Shown here piece after piece: positions 32,233 through 44,341 of a DNA stretch of 64,000 nucleotides. The number at the start of each line of letters is the position of its first letter. Position 1 is the stretch's first letter. Under the pieces are notes generated by a model, which saw only the letters and a program-made list of their open reading frames with translations, was not told the DNA's origin and searched no databases. The translations under genes were made by a program, and so were the position numbers. The DNA comes from Dendrobium chrysotoxum (lineage: Eukaryota; Streptophyta; Magnoliopsida; Asparagales; Orchidaceae), in assembly GCA_019925795.1 (NCBI GenBank), contig CM034307.1:13661197-13725196 (forward strand). The letters run 5' to 3'.

Positions 32233-34368
32233 CTGTTGAACCAGATTCAAAAATTTTCAAATGCCAATATCTTTTAAAATACTCAACAAAAATTGATGAA
32301 ATTTGAACTGTAACTAGAGGGCAACATGATCTTGCAATGCCTGGAGTTTGGAAGCTCCATGCATTGTAAAATTTCTACAGTTTCAAATTGAAGTTTTAAC
32401 TAAAAGTAGAGATATCTTACAATCTACCCAGTGGATTTTCATGTTCTTGGGCTCTCTAAACTTGTAGTTTGTCCACGCTCAAGTTTACAGAAGACCCTGG
32501 AAGATTTTGACGGCTGGATCTTGAGATATGGAAGAGAGAAGGTGTTTCTCTCTTTTTTTTTCTCCTTTTCCACTAAAATGAAGGTTTTAATGGTGGAAAT
32601 GGTGGGGGAAGGCTTGGAATGGCCTTGGGAGGTGCTGGAGGGTTTGGGAAGCTGCTGGAGAGCCTTGGGGATGCTGGAGTTTGGGACTTAGGCAAGGGAA
32701 TGAGCAATATGTAAGATTAGGGTAAGTTTTGCCCACTTACCCCTCATGATTTGGAATGGATGGTTGGGATTCAATCAAGGGTGCTTTAGATGCTTGCCAA
32801 GTGTCCCATGAGCAGCCTAAAACCTAGAGAAGGCTGGTGGATGAGAAGGATTACCTTGAGCCAAGAGGAGGGGGACCACACCTCTTTTTCTCCATTTGGC
32901 TAAACCATGCCATGGCTTGGTTAATAGGGCTGGATTAGAGGTCAATTAGGAAGGGAAAAAGCTGATTTCTACTAGCCTAAAGCAGGTTTTGGGTTGGAGA
33001 ATGGGTTTGCATGGGTGGCAAGGTCAAAGGGTCATGGTTTGGTCTCATCTCAAAGATTCTGACCCCTTGACTTGTTGACTAGTCAATGGTGACTAGGATG
33101 TGCATGGGAGGAGTCAAACATGCTGTAGGAGTCAATATCAAGGGACATGGGGCCATGGTGTTGAAACTTTGAGTGAATACATGAAATTGGAGAGGGTTTT
33201 GACCCCTCCAAATGGGTTGACCAAGTCAAACCTAGGGAGGATTGACTTGAAAGTCTTTGGACATGTCATGAGTGTCCAAACAAATGATTTTGAAGCATTA
33301 GATTGGTTTGAGATGGATTCAAATGTTGAAAACATCAATGGTTGGGTTAAAGATGGATTGGGTCAAACATAGTAGACTTGGTCAAACAAGTCAAACCAAG
33401 GAGTGGGTTTGATTTTAATGGGTCTCAAATATCATAGGAAATTCATTGAGAGGGACTTCAAAAGTTAAGAATGTTGAATGATGTTAAACTTTGGTCAAAA
33501 GTCCAAAAACCCCTTTAAAGGGCATTTTGGTCATTTTGACCTCGGGTGAACCCTGGGTCGAGGTGGGTCCAAAAAGATGTAGATTAATGTTAAACACATC
33601 AGTATCAAGGGTCTGGAGGTGATTAGAGGGTTTTGGGGAAACTCCAAGGTCAAATTTCCCAAGATAGTGGGTCCAGTGGCACGGGCCGTAAATATTTGAA
33701 GGTTTTACAGCCTTCGGATTTAAATTTGGTTTATGGGGTTAGAGACCCCAAAATGGGCTCAAATTTTGGGGGTTGCCTCTAGATACATATCACATCAGTA
33801 TGCAACTGACAGATCATGAATCGGAGGTCATTTGACTGGGGTTTGAATTGTTTGAAAATTCCCTGAAAAAGGCTTTTGGGACTCAAGTCTTTGGCCTTGA
33901 ATTTTGGATTTGGAAATCCGGATTTGATATAGATTTTGGGTTTAAATATCTGGATTTGAATCATCTCAATCATTCATGATCATTTGGAGTGATCATGAGT
34001 GTTTGAAAATGATTTGAACTAGATCAAATGCAAAATCAAGATTTGAACTAAAGTTTGAATCTTGGACTGGGCTGGAGTCTGAATTTTGATTGAGGTTTGA
34101 ACTGAATCAAAGTTTGGATTGACTTAAGTTCAGGATTAATTTGAAGTCTGGATTAGGCTCCAATGACATCATATAAAATGTGGTCAACAAAAGGACCCGC
34201 AATATGTGTAATAGAATGAAATTCTATTGCACATATTGGCGTTGACCGAATTAAAAAGTCAAGTCTAGAACTTTGATCCTAAGGAAAGGCACCACCTAAC
34301 CTAAAGGAAGAAAAGAGCAGGTAGAACTAGGATGGAGCCTCGAAGGGTGTTATCCATCACTAAAGGGT

Positions 34369-35215
34369 GATTATGTGGTGGGGTCGAAACATGCCCAACA
34401 CAAAGGACCGGGTTGAATGACCATATAGTGGGGTCAAAATATGCCCACTATAGGGGGTCGAAGATCATGTAATGGGGCTAAGGCATGCCCACCACAATGA
34501 TCAAGACTAGATGGTCGTATGATGGGGTCGAGAATGCCCACCACAGAGGACCAGCTGGATGACCATATAGTGGGGTCAAAATATGCCCACTATAGAGGGT
34601 CGAAGATCATGTGATGGGGTCAAGAATGCCCTCCACAATGATCTAGACTGGATGGTCGTATGATGGGGTCAAGCATGCCCACCACAGAGGACTGGCTGGA
34701 TGACCATATAGTGGGGTCAAAGTATGCCCACTATAGAGGGTCGAAGATCATGTGATGGGGTCAAGAATGCCCACCACAATAATCAAGACTGGATGGTCGT
34801 ATGATGGGGTCAAGAATGCCCACCACAGAGGACCGACTGGATGACCATATAGTGGGGTCAAAATATGCCCACTATAGAGGGTCGAAGATCATGTGATGGG
34901 GTCAAGAATTCCCACCACAATGATCGAGACTGGATGGTCGTATAATGGGGTCAAGAATGCCCACCACAGAGGACCGGCTGGATGACCATATAGTGGGGTC
35001 AAAATATGCCCACTATAGAGGGTCGAAGATCATGTGATGGGGTCAAGAATGCCCACCACAATGATCCAGACTGGATGGTCATATGATGGGGTTAAGCATG
35101 CCCACCACAGAGGACCGGCTGGATGACCATATAGTGGGGTCAAAATATGCCCACTATAGAGGGTCGAAGATCATGTGATGGGGTCAAGAATGCCCACCAT
35201 AATGATCGAGACCTG
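34369..35215 (-). repeat. Higher-order tandem array: six 141-bp units of three 46-48-bp monomers
   Basis: 847 bp between integrase and the 3' LTR. Each 141-bp unit is A-B-C: A starts ATGGTCGTATGATGGGGTC (48 bp), B starts ATGACCATATAGTGGGGTC (47 bp), C starts ATCATGTGATGGGGTCAAG (46 bp). All share a GGGGTCAA core followed by ATGCCCACYA. A starts fall at 34369 (diverged), 34511, 34652, 34793, 34933 and 35074. Within one type the copies are nearly identical, while A, B and C differ clearly from each other, so triplication came first and unit amplification later. Tandem arrays in the 3' untranslated region of Tat-lineage elements are known sources of plant satellites. Confidence 0.95.
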
Positions 35216-35433
35216 ATGGTGGCTAGGATGGTGTCATGCAGAGTGTACTCCACCACTAGTGAGTCTGGTTCTAAGGAGAGGAATAATCCTATCCTTAGGG
35301 AAAAGAGAACCGAATGATCGAAGACTCCAGATTATGTGGAAATTAATTTTGATAATAAGAAAGTGATTGCACAAGATTAACTCAAAGTACTGAAACATTT
35401 CTTTATTGATTGATAATGTGAGATACATCAATC

Positions 35434-36640
35434 TTAGTATTTCTTAAGGAAACGCCCATTGATAGGAAGCATTGGGTGATTTCCTTTACAATCCACTAGC
35501 TGATATGAGCCCCCTTTGTAGGCTATCTCTACAACGAAGGGTCCCTCCAAGGTTGGTTTAAACTTCCCACCGATCTTTCGGTGGGCTAAGATAGGCCTCC
35601 AAAGAATCAAGACCAAGTCTCCTACTTGGAAAGTTCTCGGTCGCACTAACTTATCATGGGCTTGAACCATTCGGGCCTTATATAACTCCAAATTTTGTTG
35701 AGCTTGGAGGCGATGTTCCTCGAGGCCTTCGAGCTCTTCAAGTCGAAGCTTTACATTCCGCTCAGTTGTAATTTGATTTTGAATGGAAATTCTAAGCGAG
35801 GGAATTTGCACTTCTAAAGGGAGTACGGCCTTAGACCCATACACTAGTACAAATGGTGTGGATTGGGTCGGGGTTCTATAAGTGGTCCGATAGGTCCATA
35901 AAGCTTCCATCAACCTCTCATCCCATTGGCGCATATTGTCATCGAGGGCCTTTTTAATAATTTGCACCAAAGTCTTGTTGAAGGCCTCGGCCAACCCATT
36001 AGCCCGAGGGTAATAGATTGTCGAGTATCTCCAATCAATGTTATGGCGCCTTACAAAATTATTGATTTTTGTAGACTTGAATACGAACCCATTATCAGAT
36101 ATAATTTTGCGGGGCACGTCGAATCGGTATATGATATGGTCACGAAAGAAATTTAGGATATGGTGTGATGTTACATTGCGTAAGGGGATCGCTTTCGCCC
36201 ATTTTAAAAAATAATCAGTCGCGGCAAGTATAAAGCGATGACCCTTCGAAGAAGGAGGGTCAATCGGCCCGATAATATCCGTGCCCCAACTTTCGAAGGG
36301 CCACGAAGCTATCATGGGGTGCAATACATTAGGCGGCTGATGTAAGACCACACCATAAACTTGGCATTGATGACAACATTTCACAACATTCGTGCAATCG
36401 TCGATCATCATAGGCCAGTAATATCCAAGTCTTTTAATTTTCAACTTAATTTTTGGACCCGATTGATGGGCACCGCATAGTCCGGAATGGACTTCATTAA
36501 TGACCTTCAGGGCTTATTGTTTATCTAAACAACGTAGCCACATCTGATCGAACGAGCGGCGGTATAGCGCATTATTGACTAAAGTGTAGGATAGGGCACG
36601 TTTCTTGATCTGGTTGGCGAGGGACTTATCCTGGGGAAGT
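35434..36640 (-). pseudogene. Integrase of the Tat/Ogre-like element
   Basis: Inserts element cDNA into the genome. The open part (36444-35434, 336 residues) is preceded by the N-terminal zinc finger: HSGLCGAHQSG lies upstream of 36444, beyond one stop near 36510, and CCHQCQ at about 36385. The catalytic core has all three acidic residues: WGTDIIGPID, ISDNGFVFK and NGLAEAFNKTL (D, D and E). The C-terminal part has PRTFQVGDLVL and ends LPINGRFLKKY, with no chromodomain, as in Tat and Athila lineages. It is in the same frame as RT and RNase H, so pol was one polyprotein. Apart from the upstream stop the integrase frame is intact. Confidence 0.92.
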
Positions 36641-36739
36641 TTGCCTCCTTGGAGATAGTTAATTAATGGTTGTCTCCAATCACCCACTTCCTCAATTTTT
36701 GAAGAGGCAGAAAGGACTTGAGATGACTATTTGTTGATG

Positions 36740-37300
36740 TGCTCTAAGTCTATGGGAGATAAGACCTTACGACCCTGAATCTTTATAGGGATTGACTCTT
36801 CTTCCGGGCATGCAAATTCCTTTGCAAGCTTTGCTAGGGCATCAACCACAGAATTACTTCCACGAGGAACCCTATACAAAGTTATGACAGGGATCTACTC
36901 GAGTAGGTGACTAGTGTATTGGTGGTACTTAAGGAGATTAGGATTCAAAACCTTATAGGTTCCTACAACCTGGTTGATTACCAGTTGAGAATCACCAAAG
37001 ATTTTAATCTCTTTAATCTCCATCAAGATTGTAAGTTCCAAGCCAGTTATCAGAGCCTCGTATTCAGCCTCATTGTTTTTGCAAGGTTATGACAAATGGT
37101 AGGAAAAGTGCATCATCCCCTTCCCTGGTGTTATGAAAATTAGGCCAATGCCAGCTTTCTCGGGGATAGTAGATTTTTGGGTTTTATCCCGTCGAGAAGA
37201 CGCCGCACCATCAAAATATAACTCCCAGACAGGATCATTGGATTCCCTTAAACTCATGATTTGTTCGTCTGGTAAATCATCATTCAAAGGAGAATCCGTT
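36740..37300 (-). pseudogene. Second, archaeal-type RNase H (aRNH) domain
   Basis: After the usual RNase H, the same frame gives ELYFDGAASSRR and AGIGLIFITPGKG (about 37265-37110). A stop follows at about 37087, then NNEAEYEALITGLEL, IKIFGDSQLVINQV and, past another stop near 36895, NSVVDALAKLAKEFA (about 36840). The four acidic residues of RNase H (D in YFDGA, E in EAEYEAL, D in GDSQLV, D in VVDALAKLA) are all kept. A second RNase H of this kind between RNase H and integrase is a known trait of plant Tat-lineage elements. Two stops inactivate it in this copy. Confidence 0.85.
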
Positions 37301-37339
37301 GGCAGCGGGTGTGCTGCAAGGAAGTCGGCAACGGCTTGC

Positions 37340-38690
37340 CCTTTCACTGCACGCAGGGGAATGAATGTAATTTCAAATTGGAGCAATATCATGGACCAGC
37401 GAGCCAGGTGTCCTGACAACATTGGCCGGGTCAAAAGATATTGTAAAGGGTTGACCTTAGAAATCAAACAAATTGAATGAGATAGCATATAATGTCTTAA
37501 TTTTTGGGTTGCAAAAACTAAAGCAAGGCAATGCTTCTCGATTGAAGGATATCGAATTTCTGTAGGAAGAAGCCTCCGACTAAGGTAATAGAGAGCGTTC
37601 TCCTTCCCTTCATCATTGACCTGAGCTAATAGGGCACCTAAAGACTCATCTAGGGCCGCAGTCTAGAGGATTAAAGGTTTCCCCGGAATAGGGGCTGCCA
37701 AAACTGGTGGATTCGTAAGGTATTCTTTGATATTGTCAAAAGCGCTTTGACACTTCTCATTCCAAATGAATTTAGCATCTTTCTTAGCAAGGGCCGAGAA
37801 AGGTTGACATCTTCCGTAGAGATTAGATATGAATCTTCTTATATATGCCAACCTGCCTTGAAGTGATCTTAATTGAGTAAGGCTCTTAGGAGGTGGCATA
37901 TCTAGAATGGCTTCAATTTTTGAAGGATCAATCTCAATCCCATGGTGCCTCACTACGAACCCTAAGAATTTCCCTGAAGTGACTCTGAAAGCACACTTTA
38001 GGTAATTCATTTTGAGGTCGTAGCGGTGCAACCGCTCGAAAATAACTCTCAAGTCGTAAAGGTGAGCCTCTTTGACTTTACTCCTGACAACTAGATCATC
38101 AATATAGCACTCGACTTGATTGTGGATTAAGTCATCAAAGATGTAGGTCATGGCTTGCTGGTAGGTTGCACCGGCATTTTTAAGGCCAAAGGGCATCACT
38201 TTATAACAAAAGATGCCTACAGGGGTCCTGAATGCAGTGTTCTTCTCATCTTCTGGGGCCATCCTGATTTGATTGTAACCAGAGAAGCCATCCATAAAGG
38301 AGAAAACAGCATGTCAGGAGGCAATGTCCACCATAAACTCGGGTATGGGTAGAGGAAATTTATCCTTGGGACATGCCTTATTTAGATCCCTATAGTCGAC
38401 ACAAATCCGAATTTGACCATTTTTCTTTCGAACCAGCACGACGCTAGCTACCCAAGAAGGGTATTGTTCTTCTCGGATAAACCCAGCCTCAGCTAGTTTC
38501 TTAATTTCAGAAACGACTTGTTGCTCGATCTCTAAACGCATGCGTCTAGGGGCTTGCTTAACAAGAATGGCATCGTGCCGGATTCCAAGTTTATGAATTG
38601 CTACCTCGGTAGGTAAACCTAGCATTTCATCATATATCCAGGCGAAGAAATTCCTAAACTTAGAAAGGAGTTGTATTAGTCCTGAGACTC
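37340..38690 (-). pseudogene. Reverse transcriptase and first RNase H of the Tat/Ogre-like element
   Basis: Copies element RNA into DNA. The region starts near FFAWIYDEMLGL (about 38660) and shows VRKKNGQIRICVDYRDLNKA, MDGFSGYNQIRMAP, GLKNAGATYQQAM and the catalytic YIDDLVVRS. The connection and first RNase H follow (LQGRLAYIRRFISNLYGRCQ, PPVLAAPIPGKPL, LDESLGALLAQ, YLSRRLLPTEIRY, FEITFIP). The frame is constant from 38680 to 35434. Stops lie at about 38313 (just before MDGFSG) and at 37662, and the first is enough to inactivate the protein. Motif residues themselves are intact. Confidence 0.93.
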
Positions 38691-40843
38691 ATTCTCACTC
38701 AGCAAAGCACTTATAAAAGTAGGGCGAGGGTCGTTGTCGGTTCCTAGGTTGATTTCTTTTAGCTCGTCGACCATCGATTTAATCTCTTCCTCAAATTCAG
38801 GGGGTGCATCCCGAACTTGAGGCTCATCGGGATCGTCTAATGTCTCTAGACAAAGCCAGTCAAGGGGACTGACGGCTTCAGTAGGGACATTTTTAGATTC
38901 AAGATGATAAGTTATCATTAAGCAGTATTCGTCGTCATCAAACGAACTAACGGTACCAAAGCCGATACCACATGTTGAATTTTTATTGATCTTATTTTCC
39001 AAATATTTTCATGGTATCTAGCTTGACCCTTAGTCCATCGATACGGTACGGGACCTTTAGAAAAAGTGTTCTTTACACAAACAAAAAAGTAGCCAAAAGG
39101 TAATTCCATTAATTCATTGAAATCTGCCTCCTCGAGGGTTACATCACCTTCATCCGTTGAGGAGGAGGAGCCAGGGAAGAATTTCTGGGCTTTCCTTATT
39201 TCACCGCTTAGGTTAGGGGCCTCTTTAATCTCTAACCCTGCAACTTTGCCAGTCGACAGTGGGGTCAAGGATAGGGCCTCAATTCTCCTACTAAGTTTTT
39301 TATACATTGTCAATTCCGGCTCGTCACTTTTAACCTTTGAACTGTCAACCTCAGGGTCACTATCCTGATCTAAAGTGAGATCAAACTTTGGAGGAGCATT
39401 GGTATTCTTGTAATCAAAAGGAAATTCAGGCCCCCGTGTTTCTAGCTCTTCATCAGAGCTTGATTCCGGATTAATATACACAGGGGTCGTTCTTTTTTCA
39501 AATGAAGCACGGCCTCGACCCCGTGCCCTTTGAGCCATCCTCCCACCTCTTTGAGGTAACATGTTCGGAGGCCTAAGGACAATGATGTCGAGCTCGCTTT
39601 CACTATCAGATTCTTGTATTTTTTGATCTTTTTCCTTTTCTTTTTCTTTTTCTTTTCCTTTTGATTCTTGATTTTGATTGGAACTTTGCTCACTTTCTTG
39701 TTCCTCAATGTTAATCTCAACTTTAGAATAAGGGGAGGACCCTTTTGGTATGAAATATGCAGCATCCTCGTAGATCCCTATTTCTTGAATCGAGAATGGT
39801 TGCAAATCACCCCTAATCACATGTTCAATGCCATCTCGTTGATACTTGACGCATTGATGTAGGGTAGATGGAACCATTCTGTATTCATGAATCCAAGGCC
39901 TACCTAGAAGTGCATTAAAGGACGTCGCCGAATAAATAATATGAAACTTTGCTTCGATTTTCAATTCTCCTATCTCTAATAGGAGGGTAATCGAACCCAA
40001 AGCCCTTTCACCTTTTTCGTTGAACCCATGTAGTACCAACCTATCGGTGGCGAGCTTACTGGTATCAACTCTAAGGTAGGAGAGGGTTTTCACATTCATC
40101 ACGTTGACCGATGCACCCAGATCAATAAGGACTCTTGATAACTTAAAATTTCCTACATCAATGGTAATGTAGAGAGGACGATTGTGATCTACAGTTCCCA
40201 ATAGTAGGTCTTCATCTGAGAATGTTACTCCTGTAACTTCTTTGAAGTAGAGGGCTTCATCTTTTGAGGTTGAGGCCAGTTGAGCAAGGCAAATCTCAGG
40301 GTCGAGAAGTGCCTTGATTAAAGACTCTCTCATTTCCTTGGACAGGATGAGAGCATCATAAATGCTCAACTTGGCTGGCAACTTCCTAAGATGAGCCAGG
40401 ACATTGTAGTCAACCTTAGGAACAACAGACTCAAAATCGGGTGGAATCGGTGGAAAATGAGGATGATGAGGAGAATCTGGAATTGGATTGCTAGAGATAA
40501 CTCGCTTGCCTTTTTCCTGAGGAGGGAGCCTCGGGGGTAAGACTTTGCCACCACGAAGTTGTACCTCTACGATGTAATCAGGAGGACAAACTGTGGGGGA
40601 GTCTACGCTCTCCATAGGCTGCACATTGTCGCTATCTGAAGAGGAGTCAGAATCTAAAAGTTCTATCACGATAGGTTTCCCAGTGAAATTAATTTTAGGG
40701 ATGTCGCTATCTGATAAGATCTCAAGCTCGACATCTCCTGTAGAAGTCAAATCCAGAAGATCAAATTTTTTGAGAGTTTGGATTGATCCCAATAGAATTT
40801 TGAATTTCTTTGGAAGAATTATGAACTTGCATTTCATTCTCAT
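38676..40843 (-). pseudogene. Protease region of the Tat/Ogre-like element
   Basis: A 641-residue frame (40843-38918). The retroviral-type aspartic protease core is at about 40150-39900: LYITIDVGNFKLSRVLIDLG with ASVNVMN, then FHIIYSATSFNALLGRPWIH. The active site reads DLGA where DTG or DSG is usual; Tat elements often vary here. The long C-terminal part is acidic and serine-rich with an EKEKEKEK run (about 39660-39600). A frame change near 39000 leads to an acidic frame (39002-38676), and another leads into RT, so at least two frame breaks separate protease from RT. In Ogre elements this interval holds an intron; I cannot tell intron from decay here. Confidence 0.8.
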
Positions 40844-42739
40844 GGTTAATAATCAAAATTGAAGTAGAAGGATGTTTTTTATTAAACTTACGACCCTTTG
40901 CCTTTGATGGGGCAAAGTAAAAGTCAGATAACAAGAGTGGGGAAGGGGCTTTAATGCCGCCATCGGCCGCTCGAAAATATCTCTCATCAACATACTTCCT
41001 CTCTACAATAATATCTCTCTTTTCTTTTTCATTCAATACAATAGTTCCTACGACTACTGGAGAGGGAAGTAGCTCAACATCCTCCTGCGAAGCATCCAGG
41101 TCAACCTCCCAAATCGGGCCCTGGGCTGTCATGGGCATCTGTTGAGAAAGATGATAAGACTTGTTAATCGACCTTTTAAGTGCCCGGGATAAAGCAATAT
41201 CCCAACCATCTTCAATTGAAAGAGAAGGGTTTGAATTGTTACTTGAGATTACCTTGACGGACCCCTGTTCTGAGTTTACCAGATACTCTTTAGGAATAAT
41301 AATGTTACCTTGCTTAAAGTTTTTGTCCACCCAATCTTTAAAAATGATACAATCTTCAATCGGATGACTGATCATTCGGTGGTAAGGATAATACTTAGGA
41401 TCATCTTTTTTGTCTGCATCTTCTGGCCTTCTAACCTCAGGTAATAGAAAATCTGGCTTTTTCTGGAGGCACTTAAAAATCTTTCTTACTGACTCTCTCT
41501 TAAATGGGTATGGTCTAGCCAACCTCTCTTTAAGGTTGGTCGAGTAAGACTCCCTATGAGGCTGAGAAGTAATTTGGAATGGTTATTTTTGAATCAGTAT
41601 TGGTGGAGGTGGAGGTGCACTAAGCTGACTGGTAGCTGGTTGTTTCCCCTTATCTACTGCTGATACTGTAGCCTTCTTTTCAAATGACTTGATTGGCTTG
41701 TCAACCTTCTTTTCACCAGAAATATCCTTCAAGAATGGCATCCTAGGAGCATCTTCCTGCAGGTTACTCGCCTTGTTTAGAAGTTTTTAAGAAGTTCTTA
41801 TAGTGAAACCCTTCAGAAGAAAAGCAATAGGGCCGTGGATATTCTTCAAAAGAATTTCCACTACATGTTGCTCTTGCATCTGGGGTTCACACTTCATCGA
41901 AAGGTTTCGCCACCTTAAGATGTACTCAACCAGAGACTCTCCCAGCTTTTATTTTTCAACGACCAGATCACCCACTGTAGTGCGCTGCTGCACTCCTGAA
42001 AATATCTTTAAGAATAGATTTTCAAGTTCAATAAAGGTTTTTACTGAACCGTTGGGCAAATCTGCGTACCATTCAAAAGCTATGCCGGAAAGACTACTAA
42101 CAAATTGGCAAAATAGTGGAGCATCCGACCCCCTGGCATTGCAACAGCTTGCACGAAAGTGGGCCAGATGCTGTCTCGGGTTTTCAATTCCAGTAAAGAT
42201 TTTAAAAGATGGTGGCACGAAGCCCTTAGGGTAAGGAACCAAATCATATTCCTCGGGGTAAGGTCTACCCTTTGGAATAGACATAACTCCTTGCAATTGG
42301 GCTAAGGCCTCCCTTACCTGATCCTCAATTAATTGCTTAATATCTTTTTGAGCTGGTGGTGGGGGAATGGCTGGAGGACTGAAGAGGCTGTCGATTGAAC
42401 TAGGGGATCCGGTAACACTGGCTGCTGGACAGGTGGAAGCATTAAAACAGACTCTGGGATTTTATAACTGGCTTCTGCTCTTTTTTCTCTATCGGTGGCT
42501 TCCAAAGCAGATTTTTGTAACTCAAGGGAAGTCTCATGTGACTTGTCCAATCGTTGCTGCATTTCTTTAACCTGTAGCAACATCTCTGCCACTTGTGCTT
42601 CCAATTTCTTGATGTGCTGCTCATCTCTAGCTCTCACTGACTCATCTAAATCTGAATCAATGGCTGCTGAACCCTCCTCTTTGCCAGATCAGCGCTTACT
42701 TGGTTCAGTTTCTTTAATGGACCCTCTAGTTTCAACCAT
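40761..42739 (-). pseudogene. Gag of the Tat/Ogre-like element, broken
   Basis: Structural protein. A likely start is MVETRG at 42739. A coiled-coil-like segment follows (HIKKLEAQVAEMLLQVKEMQ, 42637-42329), then the retrotransposon gag core (42296-41949: PEEYDLVPYPKGFVPPSFK, FEWYADLPNGSVKTF). After a stop near 41947 come the helices ILRWRNLSMK and, at 41522-40761, the C-terminal part with YYPYHRMISHPIEDC, the Cys/His pattern typical of Tat/Ogre gag. Stops at about 42689, 42328, 41947, 41763 and 41588 break it. Its last 83 bases overlap the protease frame in a different phase. Confidence 0.85.
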
Positions 42740-44341
42740 GTAAACATCACTAATAGGAAGGTCCTTATCTATCAACATGTCATCCAAGTCTGGGTCAAAT
42801 GCTTCTTCATCTTCCTTCCTTTTCAAAATATCCTTAATCTCTTATACTACCTCATCGATTGGTCGGTTCCCTATCTCCTCAGGGCTGATAGGTAAGTAGC
42901 CTTTGTATTCTACCATGTCATAGAGTTCATCTTATTATAGGCTGGAGATGATAGCTTATAACTTAAGCTCATTTGCTGTTGGGGGCTTAGCTATCAGCTA
43001 CTCAATCATCTCATGGTCGTCATCTTGAACTAACTCTTCCCCTTCGACAATACCAGGGTTGATAGTCAGAAGGGCGGCATCCTCTACCAGGTGAGGGGCA
43101 TCCACCTCAAAAGATGGTGCAGGAGTTTGGAGGGTGGAAACTCCTCCATTAGGTAGGGTAGAGTCCTCAGACACTCGGACAAGGAGCCCAAGAGTAGCAG
43201 GTAGGAACTTGGAACTATCAACTGAGGTATCAACTGGATCCATAACTGAGGTATCTGAACTGACAATCAAACCAACTGGGGTCTTGGTAGCACTGGTCGA
43301 AGCCTGTGGTAGCTCATCTTGTGAGTGGAGGGATTTGACTACAGGTGAGGGGATGTTCACTCTACTAATCTTCTTAGGAACATACTTCTTCTCAGGGGAC
43401 TTGGCCCTCCTTCCCTTAACTTCAACTCTCCTTTCAGCTTTGGAATTTTCTTGGACTTTGACCACCACCGAAGCCAACTTTGGAGAGGTTGGTAAAGGAA
43501 CTGGGGCTCTACCAACAGGACGGTGACCTCTCTCAGATCCAGTGAGTACTATACCCTCCATCTTAGAGGATAGAGGGTGTGGCACCCGGTGGTAACCATC
43601 AACTAAGATAGAGGCTGCAGGTTATCTTACAAACTTCTTATTTCTCCTAACAGACTGGGGAGTCAAATTCTTGGCATTAGATTTTTCTTTCCTTAAAATT
43701 TCCTTTTCAAAACTTTTGGGAGATAACCCCTTTTAGGTGCTTTACATATTGTTTCTTGGTTTCTCCCATTTGTGCAGCACAGGTATGGATGATATTCCTC
43801 AACATCCTTATTCTTTGTAGTTATTTTTCTTTAGGAGTTCTCTTAGTGGAGTAATCGACAGAGCGTGGGGGGATACTAGCTATCCTAGACACCCTCTCCT
43901 CCCCTGAAGCAGCAGCTAAAGGGTGGAAACGACTCCCTTGACAGAGTGGAGAGGAGGCAGGAATAGGTAGATCCTCAACAGGCTCTAGGTCTACTTGAGC
44001 TAAGGTCTTAACTTCCACAATCTTCCTTGACTTGGCTATCTTCCTCCTTACTCACCTCAGGTAATTCTTTTTTTGATTTTTACTAGTGAAGGGGATCCCA
44101 GAACTCGACCCTTTTTCAAAAAAGATCCTATCTCGGGGGCCTCAACAGGGTCGGTCACTGGTCCTAGCACTAGCTCTAAGATAGGGCTATCAGCCTCAGC
44201 TGCATTCAGACTAAGTATGCTCTTTCCATCCAAAGTCAACTCGGCGGTACTAAAGCCCAAACCAAACTGGATCTGATTTCCCAAATCAATTTGTTCATAG
44301 GTCAATCCTTTCTAAAATGTAAAGAGCAACTGGCCAGCCAT
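42740..44341 (-). pseudogene. Pre-gag ORF (ORF1) of the Tat/Ogre-like element, decayed
   Basis: A long coding-like stretch upstream of gag. The likely start is MAGQLLFTF at 44341, soon followed by a stop and then YEQIDLGNQIQFGLGFSTAE (44305-44057). After a stop-rich middle, 43585-42998 gives a 195-residue basic-then-acidic frame (AERRVEVKGRRAKSPEKKY, later EGEELVQDDDHEMIE). Ogre-type elements carry an extra ORF of unknown function at this place. I recognise no domain. A diverged counterpart seems to exist in the gypsy fragment at about 1390-1800. Confidence 0.55.

Larger units (their letters stand above)
27580..34299 (-). repeat. 3' LTR of the Tat/Ogre-like element
   Basis: The left copy, downstream with respect to the minus-strand genes. 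Its inner end reads CCTAA where the other LTR has CCTCA, so the terminal dinucleotide is mutated. It keeps a segment of about 650 bp (about 30850-31515) that is missing from the other LTR. Inside are a 78-bp direct duplication (30326-30404 and 30501-30578) and a GC-rich module (32032-32232). Open frames in it (for example 33100-33372, 29305-29574) show no family resemblance. Confidence 0.93.

Noticed and set aside
33100..33372. 90-residue open frame conserved between both LTRs of the large element (also 50045-50317)
   Set aside because: The LTRs are about 97% identical overall, so conservation is not evidence of coding. Composition is low-complexity, no motifs are present, and the opposite strand is also open.
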